Shown in pieces: positions 40,656 through 51,001 of a stretch of 64,000 nt of DNA (the stretch's first letter is position 1; every line of letters starts with the position of its first letter). The notes beneath the pieces were generated by a model, which was given only the letters and a program-made list of their open reading frames with translations, had not been told where the DNA came from and did not search any database. Position numbers and translations under genes: made by a program. The stretch comes from JANQOH01 sp965214495 (GTDB lineage: Bacteria; Pseudomonadota; Alphaproteobacteria; UBA7887), in assembly GCA_965214495.1 (NCBI GenBank), contig OZ243958.1, forward strand, positions 1,984,001 through 2,048,000, read 5' to 3'.

Positions 40656-41504
40656 ATGCAACGATTGACGGATGCGCAGCGTCGCCGGTGGGAAAGCGAC
40701 GGCTATGTCCGGATCGAAAACGCGCTGAGCGCCTCCTCGGTCGCGCTGTACTGCGGCGAGGTCGATGCATTGCGGCGGAAGCCCGGCTGGGAGCCGATGG
40801 AAAAACCGCTCGGCCATTACCGTTGGGTCGAGCGCGCGATCAACCCCGACACCGAAGCCTTCATGGATCGCCGCGACCTGATCGGATATCACGAAGCGTT
40901 CATCGATCTGATCGACCGGTCGCCGATCTTCGATCTCGTCGTGGACATCATGGGTCCGTATATCTGCCTCAGCATGACCCAGGCGATCGTGCGCGCCTCC
41001 TCGGACGGGTTCAGAGGCTACACCCACACCGACGGCGGCGAGGCGCTGCGCCGGCTCCGCGTCGCCGAAAGCAGCCGGCCGGTGGCGATGAAGGCGATGT
41101 ATCTGCTGTCCGACATCGACGGCCCCGACTGCGGCAATTTCACGGTGTTCCCCGGCAGCCACCGGCGCCCATTCCCGGAGCCGGGCGACCCGGTTCTCAC
41201 CCCGCACACCCCCGGCGCTGTGCAACTGACCGGCAAGGCCGGCGACTGCATTCTGTTCTCGCACGCGCTCTGGCACGGCCCGTCGCCGAACGATTCGGGC
41301 CGTGCACGCAAGACGCTGCTCTACAACTACTGCCAGATGTGCGTGCGCCAGTATGACTATCCCGAGCGCGCGCGTATCCCCAACCACTGCTCGCCACGCC
41401 AGCGCCGTTTGCTCGGCGACCTCGGCTACGACTTCCGCCCCGGTTCCTATTTCTATGCGCCGGTCGATCAGGTGGAAGTGATCGGAAACGGCGCGCGCAC
41501 CTGA
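40656..41504 (+). CDS. Phytanoyl-CoA dioxygenase (PhyH)-family protein
   Basis: 282-aa Fe(II)/2-oxoglutarate oxygenase. GGAGAGG lies upstream of ATG 40656. The iron ligands are visible as HTDGG (His-x-Asp, about residue 123) and the distal His in FSHALWHGPSPN. SHRRPFPEPGD and ARKTLLYNYCQMCVRQYDYP match the double-stranded beta-helix core. Bacterial PhyH proteins hydroxylate diverse small molecules; the substrate cannot be inferred. It follows the permease gene with a gap of 65 nt but is probably metabolically unrelated. Confidence 0.88.
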   Translation: MQRLTDAQRRRWESDGYVRIENALSASSVALYCGEVDALRRKPGWEPMEKPLGHYRWVERAINPDTEAFMDRRDLIGYHEAFIDLIDRSPIFDLVVDIMGPYICLSMTQAIVRASSDGFRGYTHTDGGEALRRLRVAESSRPVAMKAMYLLSDIDGPDCGNFTVFPGSHRRPFPEPGDPVLTPHTPGAVQLTGKAGDCILFSHALWHGPSPNDSGRARKTLLYNYCQMCVRQYDYPERARIPNHCSPRQRRLLGDLGYDFRPGSYFYAPVDQVEVIGNGART

Positions 41505-41579
41505 CCGGTGCAGGTATTCCGCGCCGGCATCCCCCCGGGGATCGGGTCGAAGCCGGGCGGGACCTTCCGAATCGAGGCG

Positions 41580-42386
41580 CTACCGTCCGCTGAACACGCC
41601 GGCCCGGCGTTCCCTGAACGCCGCGAGGCCCTCGGCGGCGTCTTCGCTGGCGCGCAGACTGCGTTGCAGGGCGCGCCCGTGTGCGACCGACGCCGCGCGG
41701 CCTTCGTCCAGCGCGACGCGGGCGTTGGCGATCGTGCCGCGCACCGCGAGCGGCGCCTGCGCCGCGATGCGGCGCGCCAGTGCGAGCGCCCGTTCCTTCT
41801 GTTCGCCGGCCGGCACGATTTCCTGGACGAAGCCGAGCCGAAACGCGGTCTCGGCGTCGAACGTGTCGCCGGTGAGCAGATAGCGCATGGCGTTCCCCCA
41901 ACCGGCGCGGCGGACCATACGAACGGTCGCGCCGCCCGTCGCAACCAGATTGCGCTGCACTTCGAGTTGCGAGAAGCGGGTATCGTCGGCGGCGACCGCC
42001 ACATCGGCGGCGAGCATCAACTCGATGCCGATCGTCAGGCACCAGCCCTGCACCGCGACCACTACCGGCTTCGTGCGGCGCGGTTCGCGCAGGTCGAGCG
42101 GGTCGATGCAATTATCCGGAAACAACGGTTCGCTCGACGCGAGAAAGGGCGCCACGAGAGACAGATCGAGGCCGCCGGTGAAATGATCGCCCTCCGCATG
42201 GACCACGGCGCAGCGGCAGTCCGCTTCGTTCTCGTAAGCGGTGTAGGCTTCGGCGAGTTGACGCAGCATGACCGGCGTGAAGCCGTTGCGCTTGGCGACC
42301 CGGTCGATGCCGATGAGAAAGATATCGCCCCGGACCTCCTGAACGACGCGGCCCGCGGTCGAAGCCCGCCCGCTAACGTAGTTCAT
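41580..42386 (-). CDS. Enoyl-CoA hydratase/isomerase-family protein
   Basis: 268-aa crotonase-fold protein; ATG 42386 has GGGGAGG upstream. Oxyanion-hole and core segments are GDHFTGGLDLSLVAPFLASS and KPVVVAVQGWCLTIGIELML. The usual catalytic Glu positions are partly altered: the first is replaced around the VAVQGWCLTIGIEL stretch, and the second region reads DTRFSQLEVQRNLVATGGAT. The reaction may therefore not be simple hydration. It is convergent with the PhyH gene and divergent from sdhC. Confidence 0.86.
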   Translation of the reverse strand: MNYVSGRASTAGRVVQEVRGDIFLIGIDRVAKRNGFTPVMLRQLAEAYTAYENEADCRCAVVHAEGDHFTGGLDLSLVAPFLASSEPLFPDNCIDPLDLREPRRTKPVVVAVQGWCLTIGIELMLAADVAVAADDTRFSQLEVQRNLVATGGATVRMVRRAGWGNAMRYLLTGDTFDAETAFRLGFVQEIVPAGEQKERALALARRIAAQAPLAVRGTIANARVALDEGRAASVAHGRALQRSLRASEDAAEGLAAFRERRAGVFSGR

Positions 42387-42449
42387 CGCGCATCCCTCCC
42401 CTGACGATCGCGCCGTGCGGAACGCAAGACATATCACGGCCCGCGCCGG

Positions 42450-42478
42450 TTGACTCGCCGAATCTCACGGTCTAGTTC
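42450..42478 (+). promoter_or_regulatory. Candidate promoter of the sdhCDAB operon
   Basis: TTGACT at 42450-42455, a 17-nt spacer and TAGTTC at 42473-42478, 41 nt before the sdhC start. The -35 is good and the -10 is weak. Confidence 0.35.
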
Positions 42479-42519
42479 CTTGATGGCGTTTTCCTTGGCG
42501 ATGTCGGGGACTTTTCCGC

Positions 42520-42915
42520 ATGTCCGAGGCCGGTCGGCCGCTCTCGCCCCATCTATCCATCTATCGCCCGCAACTGACGTCGGTTCTGTCGATTCTGCAT
42601 CGGCTGACCGGGATTGCGCTCGGCCTCGGCACGCTGTTGCTGGTCTGGTGGCTCGGCGCCGCAGCCGCAGGGCCCACATCGTTCGCCGCCGCGCAAACCA
42701 TCGTCGGCTCGGTCGCGGGGCAGGTGCTGCTGTTCGGCTGGAGCTGGGCGCTGCTCTATCACCTGTGCAACGGAATCCGCCACCTGTTCTGGGACGCGGG
42801 GTTGGGCTACGACCTCGCCGCGGTGTCGCGCAGCGGCTGGGCGGTTGTCGCCGGCTCCGCCGTCCTCACGGTCGCGGCCTGGATTCTCGGCTACACCGCG
42901 ATGTGCGGGTCGTGA
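42520..42915 (+). CDS. sdhC: Succinate dehydrogenase cytochrome b556 subunit
   Basis: 131-aa membrane anchor with three helices. SPHLSIYRPQLTSVLSILHR near the start and the heme-ligand region LLYHLCNGIRHLFWDAGLGY are the diagnostic SdhC motifs. With SdhD it binds heme b and ubiquinone and anchors SdhAB to the inner membrane. It is the first gene of sdhCDAB; its stop overlaps the sdhD GTG start. Confidence 0.95.
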   Translation: MSEAGRPLSPHLSIYRPQLTSVLSILHRLTGIALGLGTLLLVWWLGAAAAGPTSFAAAQTIVGSVAGQVLLFGWSWALLYHLCNGIRHLFWDAGLGYDLAAVSRSGWAVVAGSAVLTVAAWILGYTAMCGS

Positions 42916-43295
42916 ACGGGCGCCGGTCGCCGCTGGCGCGCGCGCGCGGGCTGGGCGCCGCCCGGTCGGGCGTCGGGCATTGGCGGGCGCAACGGATCAC
43001 CGCCATCGCGCTGGCGCCGCTCGCGGTCTGGCTGGTCGCCTCGCTCGCCGCCCGCGCCGGCGCCGACCACGCGACGGTGACCGCCTGGATCGCGCAACCG
43101 CCGGTCGCGGTCGCACTGACGCTTACGCTGGGCGTCATGTTCTGGCACCTCGAACTCGGCTTGCAGGCGGTGATCGAGGATTACGTCCACGGCTCCGCGA
43201 CCAGGCAAGCGCTGCTGCTGGCCAACGCGTTCGCCTGCGTCGCGCTCGCTGCCGCCGCGATCTTCGCCGTGCTCGATATCGCGCTGGGGGCCTGA
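42912..43295 (+). CDS. sdhD: Succinate dehydrogenase hydrophobic membrane anchor
   Basis: 127 aa starting at GTG 42912 (GTGA overlap with sdhC). GVGHWRAQRITAIALAPLAV is the conserved SdhD entry to the first helix, and FWHLELGLQAVIEDYVHG holds the His and Tyr/Asp near the quinone site. Three hydrophobic segments are present. It ends 4 nt before sdhA. Confidence 0.93.
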   Translation: MNGRRSPLARARGLGAARSGVGHWRAQRITAIALAPLAVWLVASLAARAGADHATVTAWIAQPPVAVALTLTLGVMFWHLELGLQAVIEDYVHGSATRQALLLANAFACVALAAAAIFAVLDIALGA

Positions 43296-43299
43296 GCGA

Positions 43300-45090
43300 A
43301 TGCCCGAAGCCTACCCGATCACCGATCACATCTACGACGTCGTGGTCGTCGGGGCGGGCGGCGCCGGTCTGCGCGCGACCTTCGGGATGGCCGAGCGCGG
43401 CCTCGAAACCGCGTGCATCTCCAAGGTTTTCCCGACTCGCAGCCATACGGTCGCGGCGCAGGGCGGGATCTCGGCGGCGCTCGGCAATATGGGGGAGGAC
43501 GACTGGCGCTGGCACATGTACGACACGGTCAAGGGGTCCGACTGGCTCGGCGACCAGGACGCGATCGAGTACATGTGCCGTGAAGCGGTTCCGGCCGTGA
43601 TCGAACTTGAACACTACGGAGTGCCGTTCTCGCGCACGCCGGACGGCAAGATCTACCAGCGCGCCTTCGGCGGCATGACGACCCGCTATGGCGAGGGCAT
43701 CGCCCAGCGCACCTGTGCGGCGGCGGACCGCACCGGTCACGCGATCCTGCACACGCTCTATCAACAGGCGCTGCGGCGCCGCGCGGCGTTCATGATCGAG
43801 TATTTCGCGCTCGACCTCATCATGGACGACGACGGCGCGTGTCGGGGCGTGATGGCGTGGAATCTCGACGACGGCACGATCCACCGCTTCCGCGCGCACC
43901 AGGTGGTGCTGGCGACCGGCGGCTATGGGCGTGCTTATTTTTCATGCACCTCGGCGCACACCTGCACCGGAGACGGCAATGCGATGGCGCTGCGCGCCGG
44001 CCTGCCGTGCCAGGACATGGAGTTCGTCCAGTTTCACCCCACCGGGATCTACGGCGCCGGCTGCCTGATCACCGAAGGTGTGCGTGGCGAAGGCGGTTAT
44101 CTGACCAATTCGGAAGGCGAGCGCTTCATGGAGCGCTACGCGCCGTCGGCCAAGGACCTCGCCTCGCGCGATGTGGTCTCGCGTTCGATGACGATCGAGA
44201 TCCGCGAGGGCCGCGGGGTCGGGCCCGAACGCGACCACATCCATCTGCATCTCGAACACCTGGACGCCGACCTGATCAACACGCGTCTGCCGGGGATCGC
44301 CGAAACGGCCCGCATCTTCTCGGGCGTCGACGTCACCCGCGACCCGATCCCGGTGCTGCCGACCTGCCACTACAACATGGGCGGGGTACCGACCAACCAT
44401 CGCGGCGAGGTGGTGACCGTTCGCGACGGCGATCCGGACTCGGTGGTGCCGGGGCTGATGGCGATCGGCGAAGCGGCGTGCGTGTCGGTGCACGGCGCCA
44501 ACCGGCTGGGCTCCAATTCGCTGCTCGACCTAGTGGTGTTCGGACGCGCCGCAGCGCTCCGCGCCGCCGAACTGATTGTCCCCGGGGAGAGCCACCCGGC
44601 GCTGCCGAAGGACGCCGGCGAGCGGACTCTCGCGCGTTTCGACCGCTTGCGCCACGCCGACGGCGACACGCCCACCGCTGCGCTACGGCTCGAAATGCAG
44701 CGCGCCATGCAGAGCCATTGCGCGGTGTTCCGCACCGGCGACGTGCTGCGCGAGGGCGCCGAAAAACTCGACCGGCTATGGCGGACATGCGCGGATCTCA
44801 AGGTCTCCGACCGTTCGATGATCTGGAACTCCGACCTCGTCGAGACGCTGGAGTTCGAGAACCTGCTCGCGCAGTCCGTGGTGGCGATGGCGGGCGCGCG
44901 CAACCGCGAGGAAAGCCGCGGCGCCCATGCCCGCGAAGACTTCACCGAGCGTGACGACGAGAACTGGCTCAAGCACACGGTTGCGTGGCTCGGCGACGAC
45001 GGCGAACCCGTTCTCGACTACCGCCCCGTGCATCTCAACACGCTGACCAACGAGATCACACCGATCCCGCCGACGACGCGGGTCTATTGA
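43300..45090 (+). CDS. sdhA: Succinate dehydrogenase flavoprotein subunit
   Basis: 596 aa, full length. The FAD dinucleotide fold is VVVGAGGAGLRATFGMAERG. The covalent FAD histidine lies in TRSHTVAAQGGISAALGNMG. The active site is in FVQFHPTGIYGAGCLITEGV and the CHYNMGGVPTNHRGEV loop. GANRLGSNSLLDLVVFGRAA is the conserved capping segment, and the C-terminus ends PIPPTTRVY as in alphaproteobacterial enzymes. It oxidises succinate to fumarate in the TCA cycle and complex II. It is tightly packed between sdhD and sdhB. Confidence 0.97.
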   Translation: MPEAYPITDHIYDVVVVGAGGAGLRATFGMAERGLETACISKVFPTRSHTVAAQGGISAALGNMGEDDWRWHMYDTVKGSDWLGDQDAIEYMCREAVPAVIELEHYGVPFSRTPDGKIYQRAFGGMTTRYGEGIAQRTCAAADRTGHAILHTLYQQALRRRAAFMIEYFALDLIMDDDGACRGVMAWNLDDGTIHRFRAHQVVLATGGYGRAYFSCTSAHTCTGDGNAMALRAGLPCQDMEFVQFHPTGIYGAGCLITEGVRGEGGYLTNSEGERFMERYAPSAKDLASRDVVSRSMTIEIREGRGVGPERDHIHLHLEHLDADLINTRLPGIAETARIFSGVDVTRDPIPVLPTCHYNMGGVPTNHRGEVVTVRDGDPDSVVPGLMAIGEAACVSVHGANRLGSNSLLDLVVFGRAAALRAAELIVPGESHPALPKDAGERTLARFDRLRHADGDTPTAALRLEMQRAMQSHCAVFRTGDVLREGAEKLDRLWRTCADLKVSDRSMIWNSDLVETLEFENLLAQSVVAMAGARNREESRGAHAREDFTERDDENWLKHTVAWLGDDGEPVLDYRPVHLNTLTNEITPIPPTTRVY

Positions 45091-45128
45091 CCGGTCGCGG
45101 ACCAGGACGTTCACCGAAGGACGACTCG

Positions 45129-45908
45129 ATGGCCGAATTCAGGCTCCCCGCCAACTCGAAGGTCGGCCAGGGCGCCACCTACCGGGCGCCGGAGGGCGCG
45201 GCGAGCGTCAGGACCTTCGCCGTCTATCGCTGGAACCCGGACGACGGCCGCAATCCGCGCCTCGACCGCTACGAGATCGATCGGGAGAAATGCGGGCCGA
45301 TGGTTCTCGACGCGCTGATCAAGATCAAGAACGAGATCGACTCCACCCTCACCTTCCGCCGCTCGTGCCGTGAAGGAGTGTGCGGCAGTTGCGCGATGAA
45401 CATCGACGGCGTCAACACCCTCGCCTGCACCAGATATATCGACGACGTGTCGGGCGAGGTCGCCGTCTATCCCTTGCCGCACATGCCGGTGATCAAGGAT
45501 CTCGTGCCGGACCTGAGCATGGCCTATGCGCAATACGCGTCGATCGAGCCGTGGATGCGCACCGAGTCGCCACCGCCGCCCGACCGCGAGCGCTTGCAGT
45601 CGGAAGACGAACGCCGCGAACTCGACGGGCTCTACGAATGCATCCTGTGCTTTTGCTGTACTACGAGTTGCCCGAGCTACTGGTGGAACGGCGACCGTTA
45701 TCTCGGCCCGGCGGCGCTGTTGCAGGCCCAGCGCTGGATCGCCGACAGCCGCGACGAAGCGACCGGCGAGCGGCTCGACGCGCTGGAAGACCCCTTCAAG
45801 CTCTATCGCTGCCGCACCATCATGAACTGCGCGAAGTCCTGCCCGAAGGGCCTGAACCCCGCCCGCGCGATCGGCACGATCAAGAAACTGCTGGTCGAGC
45901 GCCGTTAG
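45129..45908 (+). CDS. sdhB: Succinate dehydrogenase iron-sulfur subunit
   Basis: 259 aa. The 2Fe-2S ligands are in SCREGVCGSCAMNIDG. The 4Fe-4S and 3Fe-4S sites are CILCFCCTTSCPSYWWN and CRTIMNCAKSCPKGLNP. It carries electrons from SdhA to ubiquinone. The start MAEFRLPANSKVGQG is preceded by GAAGGACGA. It is the last gene of the operon. Confidence 0.97.
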   Translation: MAEFRLPANSKVGQGATYRAPEGAASVRTFAVYRWNPDDGRNPRLDRYEIDREKCGPMVLDALIKIKNEIDSTLTFRRSCREGVCGSCAMNIDGVNTLACTRYIDDVSGEVAVYPLPHMPVIKDLVPDLSMAYAQYASIEPWMRTESPPPPDRERLQSEDERRELDGLYECILCFCCTTSCPSYWWNGDRYLGPAALLQAQRWIADSRDEATGERLDALEDPFKLYRCRTIMNCAKSCPKGLNPARAIGTIKKLLVERR

Positions 45909-46202
45909 CCGGGAAACATCCAAGCCGACAATTGGGGCAGCATTCGTTCCCGGGCTACGGCCGGAACGTGTCCGACCTGCGCAGCCGTCGAGTATCCCGA
46001 AGCCCGCCACGAAAATTACCGGGCCGATGTCTGTTACGGCGATCCGCCCATGGATATGATGCGCCGACCGCTATGCGCCTCGCCGCCACTCCTGCGGGAG
46101 CCAAAGCCTCGGCATCGGTTAGCGGACGGTCCGGCGGCGCAAGCCGCGACCGAACCTTGCCTCGATCGAGTCGCCATCCCGTCCGACAAACCGGAGCGCC
46201 TC
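45909..46202. other. Intergenic region between sdhB and the cation exchanger
   Basis: 294 nt without a convincing gene. One frame (CPTCAAVEYPEARHENYRAD) continues into the frame of the downstream exchanger and reads like a protein fragment with paired Cys, but it has no plausible start. No clear terminator or promoter was recognised. Confidence 0.4.
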
Positions 46203-47165
46203 ATGATCTGGACGGTCGTCATGGTGGCCGGCGGGCTGGCGCTGCTGCTCGCCGGCGGCGAGTTTCTGGTGCGCGGCGCCGTCGGGTTGGCGTGCGCGCT
46301 GGGGGTTTCGCCCCTCGTTATCGGATTGACGGTGGTCGCGTTCGGCACCTCCGCGCCCGAACTCGTGGTCAGCCTTCAGGCGGCGCTCGGGGGCCATCCC
46401 GACATCGTGTTGAGCAACGTGGTCGGGTCGAACATCGCCAACGTCCTGTTGATCGTGGGCGCGGCGGCGGCGATCCGCGCCATCCCCGTGGCGCCCGGGC
46501 TGCTCCGCCGCGACGGCGCCCTTGTGCTCGCCGCCACCCTGGGGTTCATCGGCATCTGTCTGATCGGCGAGCCGGGTTTCGCCGTCGGCCTGGCGATGGT
46601 CGCGGCGCTGGCGGCCTATACGGCCTGGTCGTTCCGGGCGGCGCGGCGGCGCGGCGCCAGCGCCGACGGCGCCGCCGAAGAGATCGAAGCGGCGCCGCGC
46701 CGCCCCGCGGTCGCTCTCGCCGCCACGATCGCCGGCATCGCCGGGGTATTGCTCGGCGCGCGCCTGCTGATCGACGGCGCGGTGGAGATCGCGCGTCTGG
46801 CCGGCCTGTCGGAGGCGGTGATCGGCCTGACGCTCGTCGCCTTCGGGACCTCGCTGCCCGAACTCGCCACCGCCGGCATGGCCGCCTGGCGTCGGCATGG
46901 CGACATCGCGCTCGGCAACGCGCTCGGCAGCAACCTGTTCAACATGCTCGGCATCGCCGGAATCACCGCCATGGCGGCCCCGGTCACGGTTCCCGGCGAA
47001 CTGATCGCCTTCGACTTGTGGGTGATGCTGGCGGTCACCCTGGTACTGCTGTTTCTGATGCGCGGCGCGCGCCGGATCACGCGCCCGGAAGGCGCAGCGC
47101 TTGCGGCCGCCTACCTGCTCTATGTCGGCGCCGTCGTCGCCGGAATCGCCCCGGGCGCCGTGTAG
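46203..47165 (+). CDS. Calcium/sodium antiporter (CaCA family, YrbG-like)
   Basis: 320-aa membrane exchanger. ATG 46203 has GGAG upstream; a longer frame from 46050 adds unconserved sequence. The duplicated alpha repeats are clear: VVAFGTSAPELVVSLQAALG with NVVGSNIANVLLIVGAAAAI, and VAFGTSLPELATAGMAAWRR with NALGSNLFNMLGIAGITAMA. The acidic residues in both repeats form the ion site. About ten helices are predicted. It exchanges Na+ or H+ for Ca2+ across the inner membrane. Confidence 0.93.
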   Translation: MIWTVVMVAGGLALLLAGGEFLVRGAVGLACALGVSPLVIGLTVVAFGTSAPELVVSLQAALGGHPDIVLSNVVGSNIANVLLIVGAAAAIRAIPVAPGLLRRDGALVLAATLGFIGICLIGEPGFAVGLAMVAALAAYTAWSFRAARRRGASADGAAEEIEAAPRRPAVALAATIAGIAGVLLGARLLIDGAVEIARLAGLSEAVIGLTLVAFGTSLPELATAGMAAWRRHGDIALGNALGSNLFNMLGIAGITAMAAPVTVPGELIAFDLWVMLAVTLVLLFLMRGARRITRPEGAALAAAYLLYVGAVVAGIAPGAV

Positions 47166-47220
47166 AGACCGCGGGCGAACTGGCGTATGCTGGCGCCCGC
47201 CGTGGCCGACGGAGGAAACC

Positions 47221-48321
47221 ATGCGTTCCATCATCATCCTGGTGGCCGGTCTCGCGATTGGCGGGCTGGTCGGCCATTTCGTCGTTCCCGGGGGCGATGC
47301 CGAGGTTCACATCGCCGACGGGACGCCGACCGATGCCGCGGAAGAACCGACCGGCGGCAAGGTGCGCTGGAAATTGGCGAGCGCCTATACCAGCGAGACC
47401 CCCATCCTCGGCGAGCTGATCGCGCGGTTCATCGACAATCTCGACGTATTGTCCGACGGCGACATCGACATCCAGTATTTCGAACCGAACGCGCTCGTGC
47501 CGCCGCTGGAGATTTTCGACGCGGTTGCACAGGGTTCCATCGACGCGGGCTATTCGACGCCGGGGTTCTGGGCCGGCAAGGACGCGGCGCTGCAACTGTT
47601 CGCGTCGGTGCCGTTCGGCCCCGCGGCGCCCGAATATATGGCCTGGTTCTATCATGGCGGCGGCCAGGACCTGCTCGACGAGCTCTACGCCGGACACAAT
47701 CTGAAAAGCCTGCTGTGCATGATCTTCCCGCCCGAGGCGTCGGGCTGGTTCCGCCAGGAGATCACGAGCGTCGACGACCTCAGGGGCCTGAAGATGCGTT
47801 TCTTCGCCCTTGGCGCGCGGGTGATGGAGAAGGTCGGCGTTTCCACCCAGCTACTGGCCGGCGGCGACATCTATCCGGCGCTCGAACTCGGAACCATCGA
47901 CGCGACCGAGTATGCGAGTCCGGCGATAGACCGCCAGCTCGGCTTCCACGAGATCGCCAAGCACTACTATTTCCCCGGTTGGCACCAGCAGTCCACCTGG
48001 GCGGAAATCCTGCTCAACCTCGAAAACTGGAACGCGCTCAGCCCGCGCCAACAGCGTATGTTCGAGGTGGCGTGCGGCGACATGGTGCGCGAAGCGGTCT
48101 CCTACGGCGAGGCGGCGCAGGTGCCGGCGCTGGAATATCTCGAGGGCCAGGGAGTCCAGCTCCATCGCTGGTCGCCGGACATGCTGCAAACCTTCGCCGC
48201 CGCCTGGGACGAAGTGGCGGCCGAGGAAGCGGCCGGAAACGAGAACTTCGCCAGGGCTTGGGATTCGCTGCGGGCGTTCCGCGAGCGTTACGCCGTCTGG
48301 CGCGATCTCGGCTATCTGTGA
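47221..48321 (+). CDS. TRAP transporter solute-binding protein, DctP family
   Basis: 366 aa, ATG 47221 after GGAGGAAACC. An N-terminal hydrophobic segment (SIIILVAGLAIGGLVGHFVV) acts as signal or anchor. VRWKLASAYTSETPILGELI, then the conserved substrate Arg region LRGLKMRFFALGARVMEKVG, GGDIYPALELGTIDATEYAS and YYFPGWHQQSTWAEILLNLE are typical of the DctP subgroup for keto or hydroxy acids. No DctQ/DctM permease genes are adjacent; mmsA follows instead. It may serve a distant permease. Confidence 0.9.
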   Translation: MRSIIILVAGLAIGGLVGHFVVPGGDAEVHIADGTPTDAAEEPTGGKVRWKLASAYTSETPILGELIARFIDNLDVLSDGDIDIQYFEPNALVPPLEIFDAVAQGSIDAGYSTPGFWAGKDAALQLFASVPFGPAAPEYMAWFYHGGGQDLLDELYAGHNLKSLLCMIFPPEASGWFRQEITSVDDLRGLKMRFFALGARVMEKVGVSTQLLAGGDIYPALELGTIDATEYASPAIDRQLGFHEIAKHYYFPGWHQQSTWAEILLNLENWNALSPRQQRMFEVACGDMVREAVSYGEAAQVPALEYLEGQGVQLHRWSPDMLQTFAAAWDEVAAEEAAGNENFARAWDSLRAFRERYAVWRDLGYL

Positions 48322-48347
48322 ACGGCGGGCAACGAGGAGGCGGCGAC

Positions 48348-49840
<1,493 letters not shown>

Positions 49841-49844
<4 letters not shown>

Positions 49845-51001
49845 GTCCGCACGGTCCGGGAACCGGCGGGGAGGAGAAAGACGGCCTCCTCGCCGGCGGG
49901 TCGCTGGAGCCGGACCCCGCACAGGAACGCGCGGCGAAAGTTCTGCACGGGCTGTATCGGCGGTTGAAGGACGATGAGCCGGCGCGCGGGCGCGGCTGGC
50001 GCCGGCGCCTCGGGTTCGCCCCCGCCCCGCTGCCGCGCAGCGTCTATCTTCACGGCGCCGTCGGGCGCGGCAAGACGATGTTGATGGACCTGTTCCACGC
50101 CCGCGCCGCCGCTGCGAGCGCCCATACGGCGCGGCGAGCCCATTTCCACGCCTTCATGACCGACGTTCACGCCCGCATCCACGTCTGGAGACGGCGGGCG
50201 CGGGCGTGCGGGTCGCGCGGCGCCGCGGATCCGATCCCGCCTCTCGTCGCGGCGCTGGCGGTCGAGGCGCCGCTGCTCTGCTTCGACGAATTCGAAGTGC
50301 GCGACGTCGCCGACGCGATGATCCTCGCGCGCCTGTTCGAGGGCTTGCTCGACGCCGGCGTCGTCGTCGTGGCGACGTCCAATCGGGCGCCGCGCGACCT
50401 CTATCCCGGCGGGCTCCAGCGCGACCGCCTCCTGCCGTTCATCGCGCTGGTCGAATCCCGCTTCGACGTGCTGCACCTCGATGGCCCGATCGATTACCGT
50501 CTGCGAGGCTTGCGGCGGTCGCCCGTCTATTTCGCGCCGCTGGGGCCGGAGGCGGCGCGAGCGCTCGACGCCACCTTCACGCGACTCGCGGGCGGCGCGC
50601 AGGCGATCCCGGAGACGTTGCGCGTGCAGGGGCGAACCGTGGCGGTATCGGCGGCTGTCGGCGGCATCGCCCGTTTCGACTTCGACGATCTGTGTGCGAA
50701 GCCGCTCGGCGCCGCCGACTATCTCGCCATCGCCGCGCGGTTTCATACCGTGTTCGTGGCCGGCGTGCCGAAGCTCGATCCGACGCATCGCAACGAGGCG
50801 CGCCGCTTCGCCACCCTGATCGACATCCTCTACGACCATCGGGTCAAGCTGATCGCGAGCGCCGCCGCCGCGCCGGACGCGCTCTATCCTTCGGGCACGG
50901 GTGCGTTCGAGTTCCGACGCGCCGCCTCGCGTCTGACCGAAATGCAGACCGCCGACTACCTTGCGCGGCCCCAGCGCGGCAGCGCCTACGACCGCGCATA
51001 G
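49841..51001 (+). CDS. zapE: Cell division protein ZapE (AFG1-like ATPase)
   Basis: 386-aa AAA-type ATPase starting at GTG 49841, coupled to mmsA by GTGA. Walker A is SVYLHGAVGRGKTMLMDLFH and Walker B is APLLCFDEFEVRDVADAMIL, followed by the sensor VVVATSNRAPRDLYPGGLQR. RNEARRFATLIDILYDHRVK lies in the conserved C-terminal region. ZapE destabilises FtsZ rings under stress in E. coli; homologues in mitochondria act in protein quality control. In alphaproteobacteria the gene commonly sits near TCA cycle genes, as here. The stop overlaps fieF (convergent) by 16 nt. Confidence 0.94.

Noticed and set aside
47187..48347. N-terminal extension of mmsA into the TRAP gene
   Set aside because: The extra residues are the out-of-frame translation of dctP; ATG 48348 has a GAGGAGG ribosome binding site and yields the normal family length.
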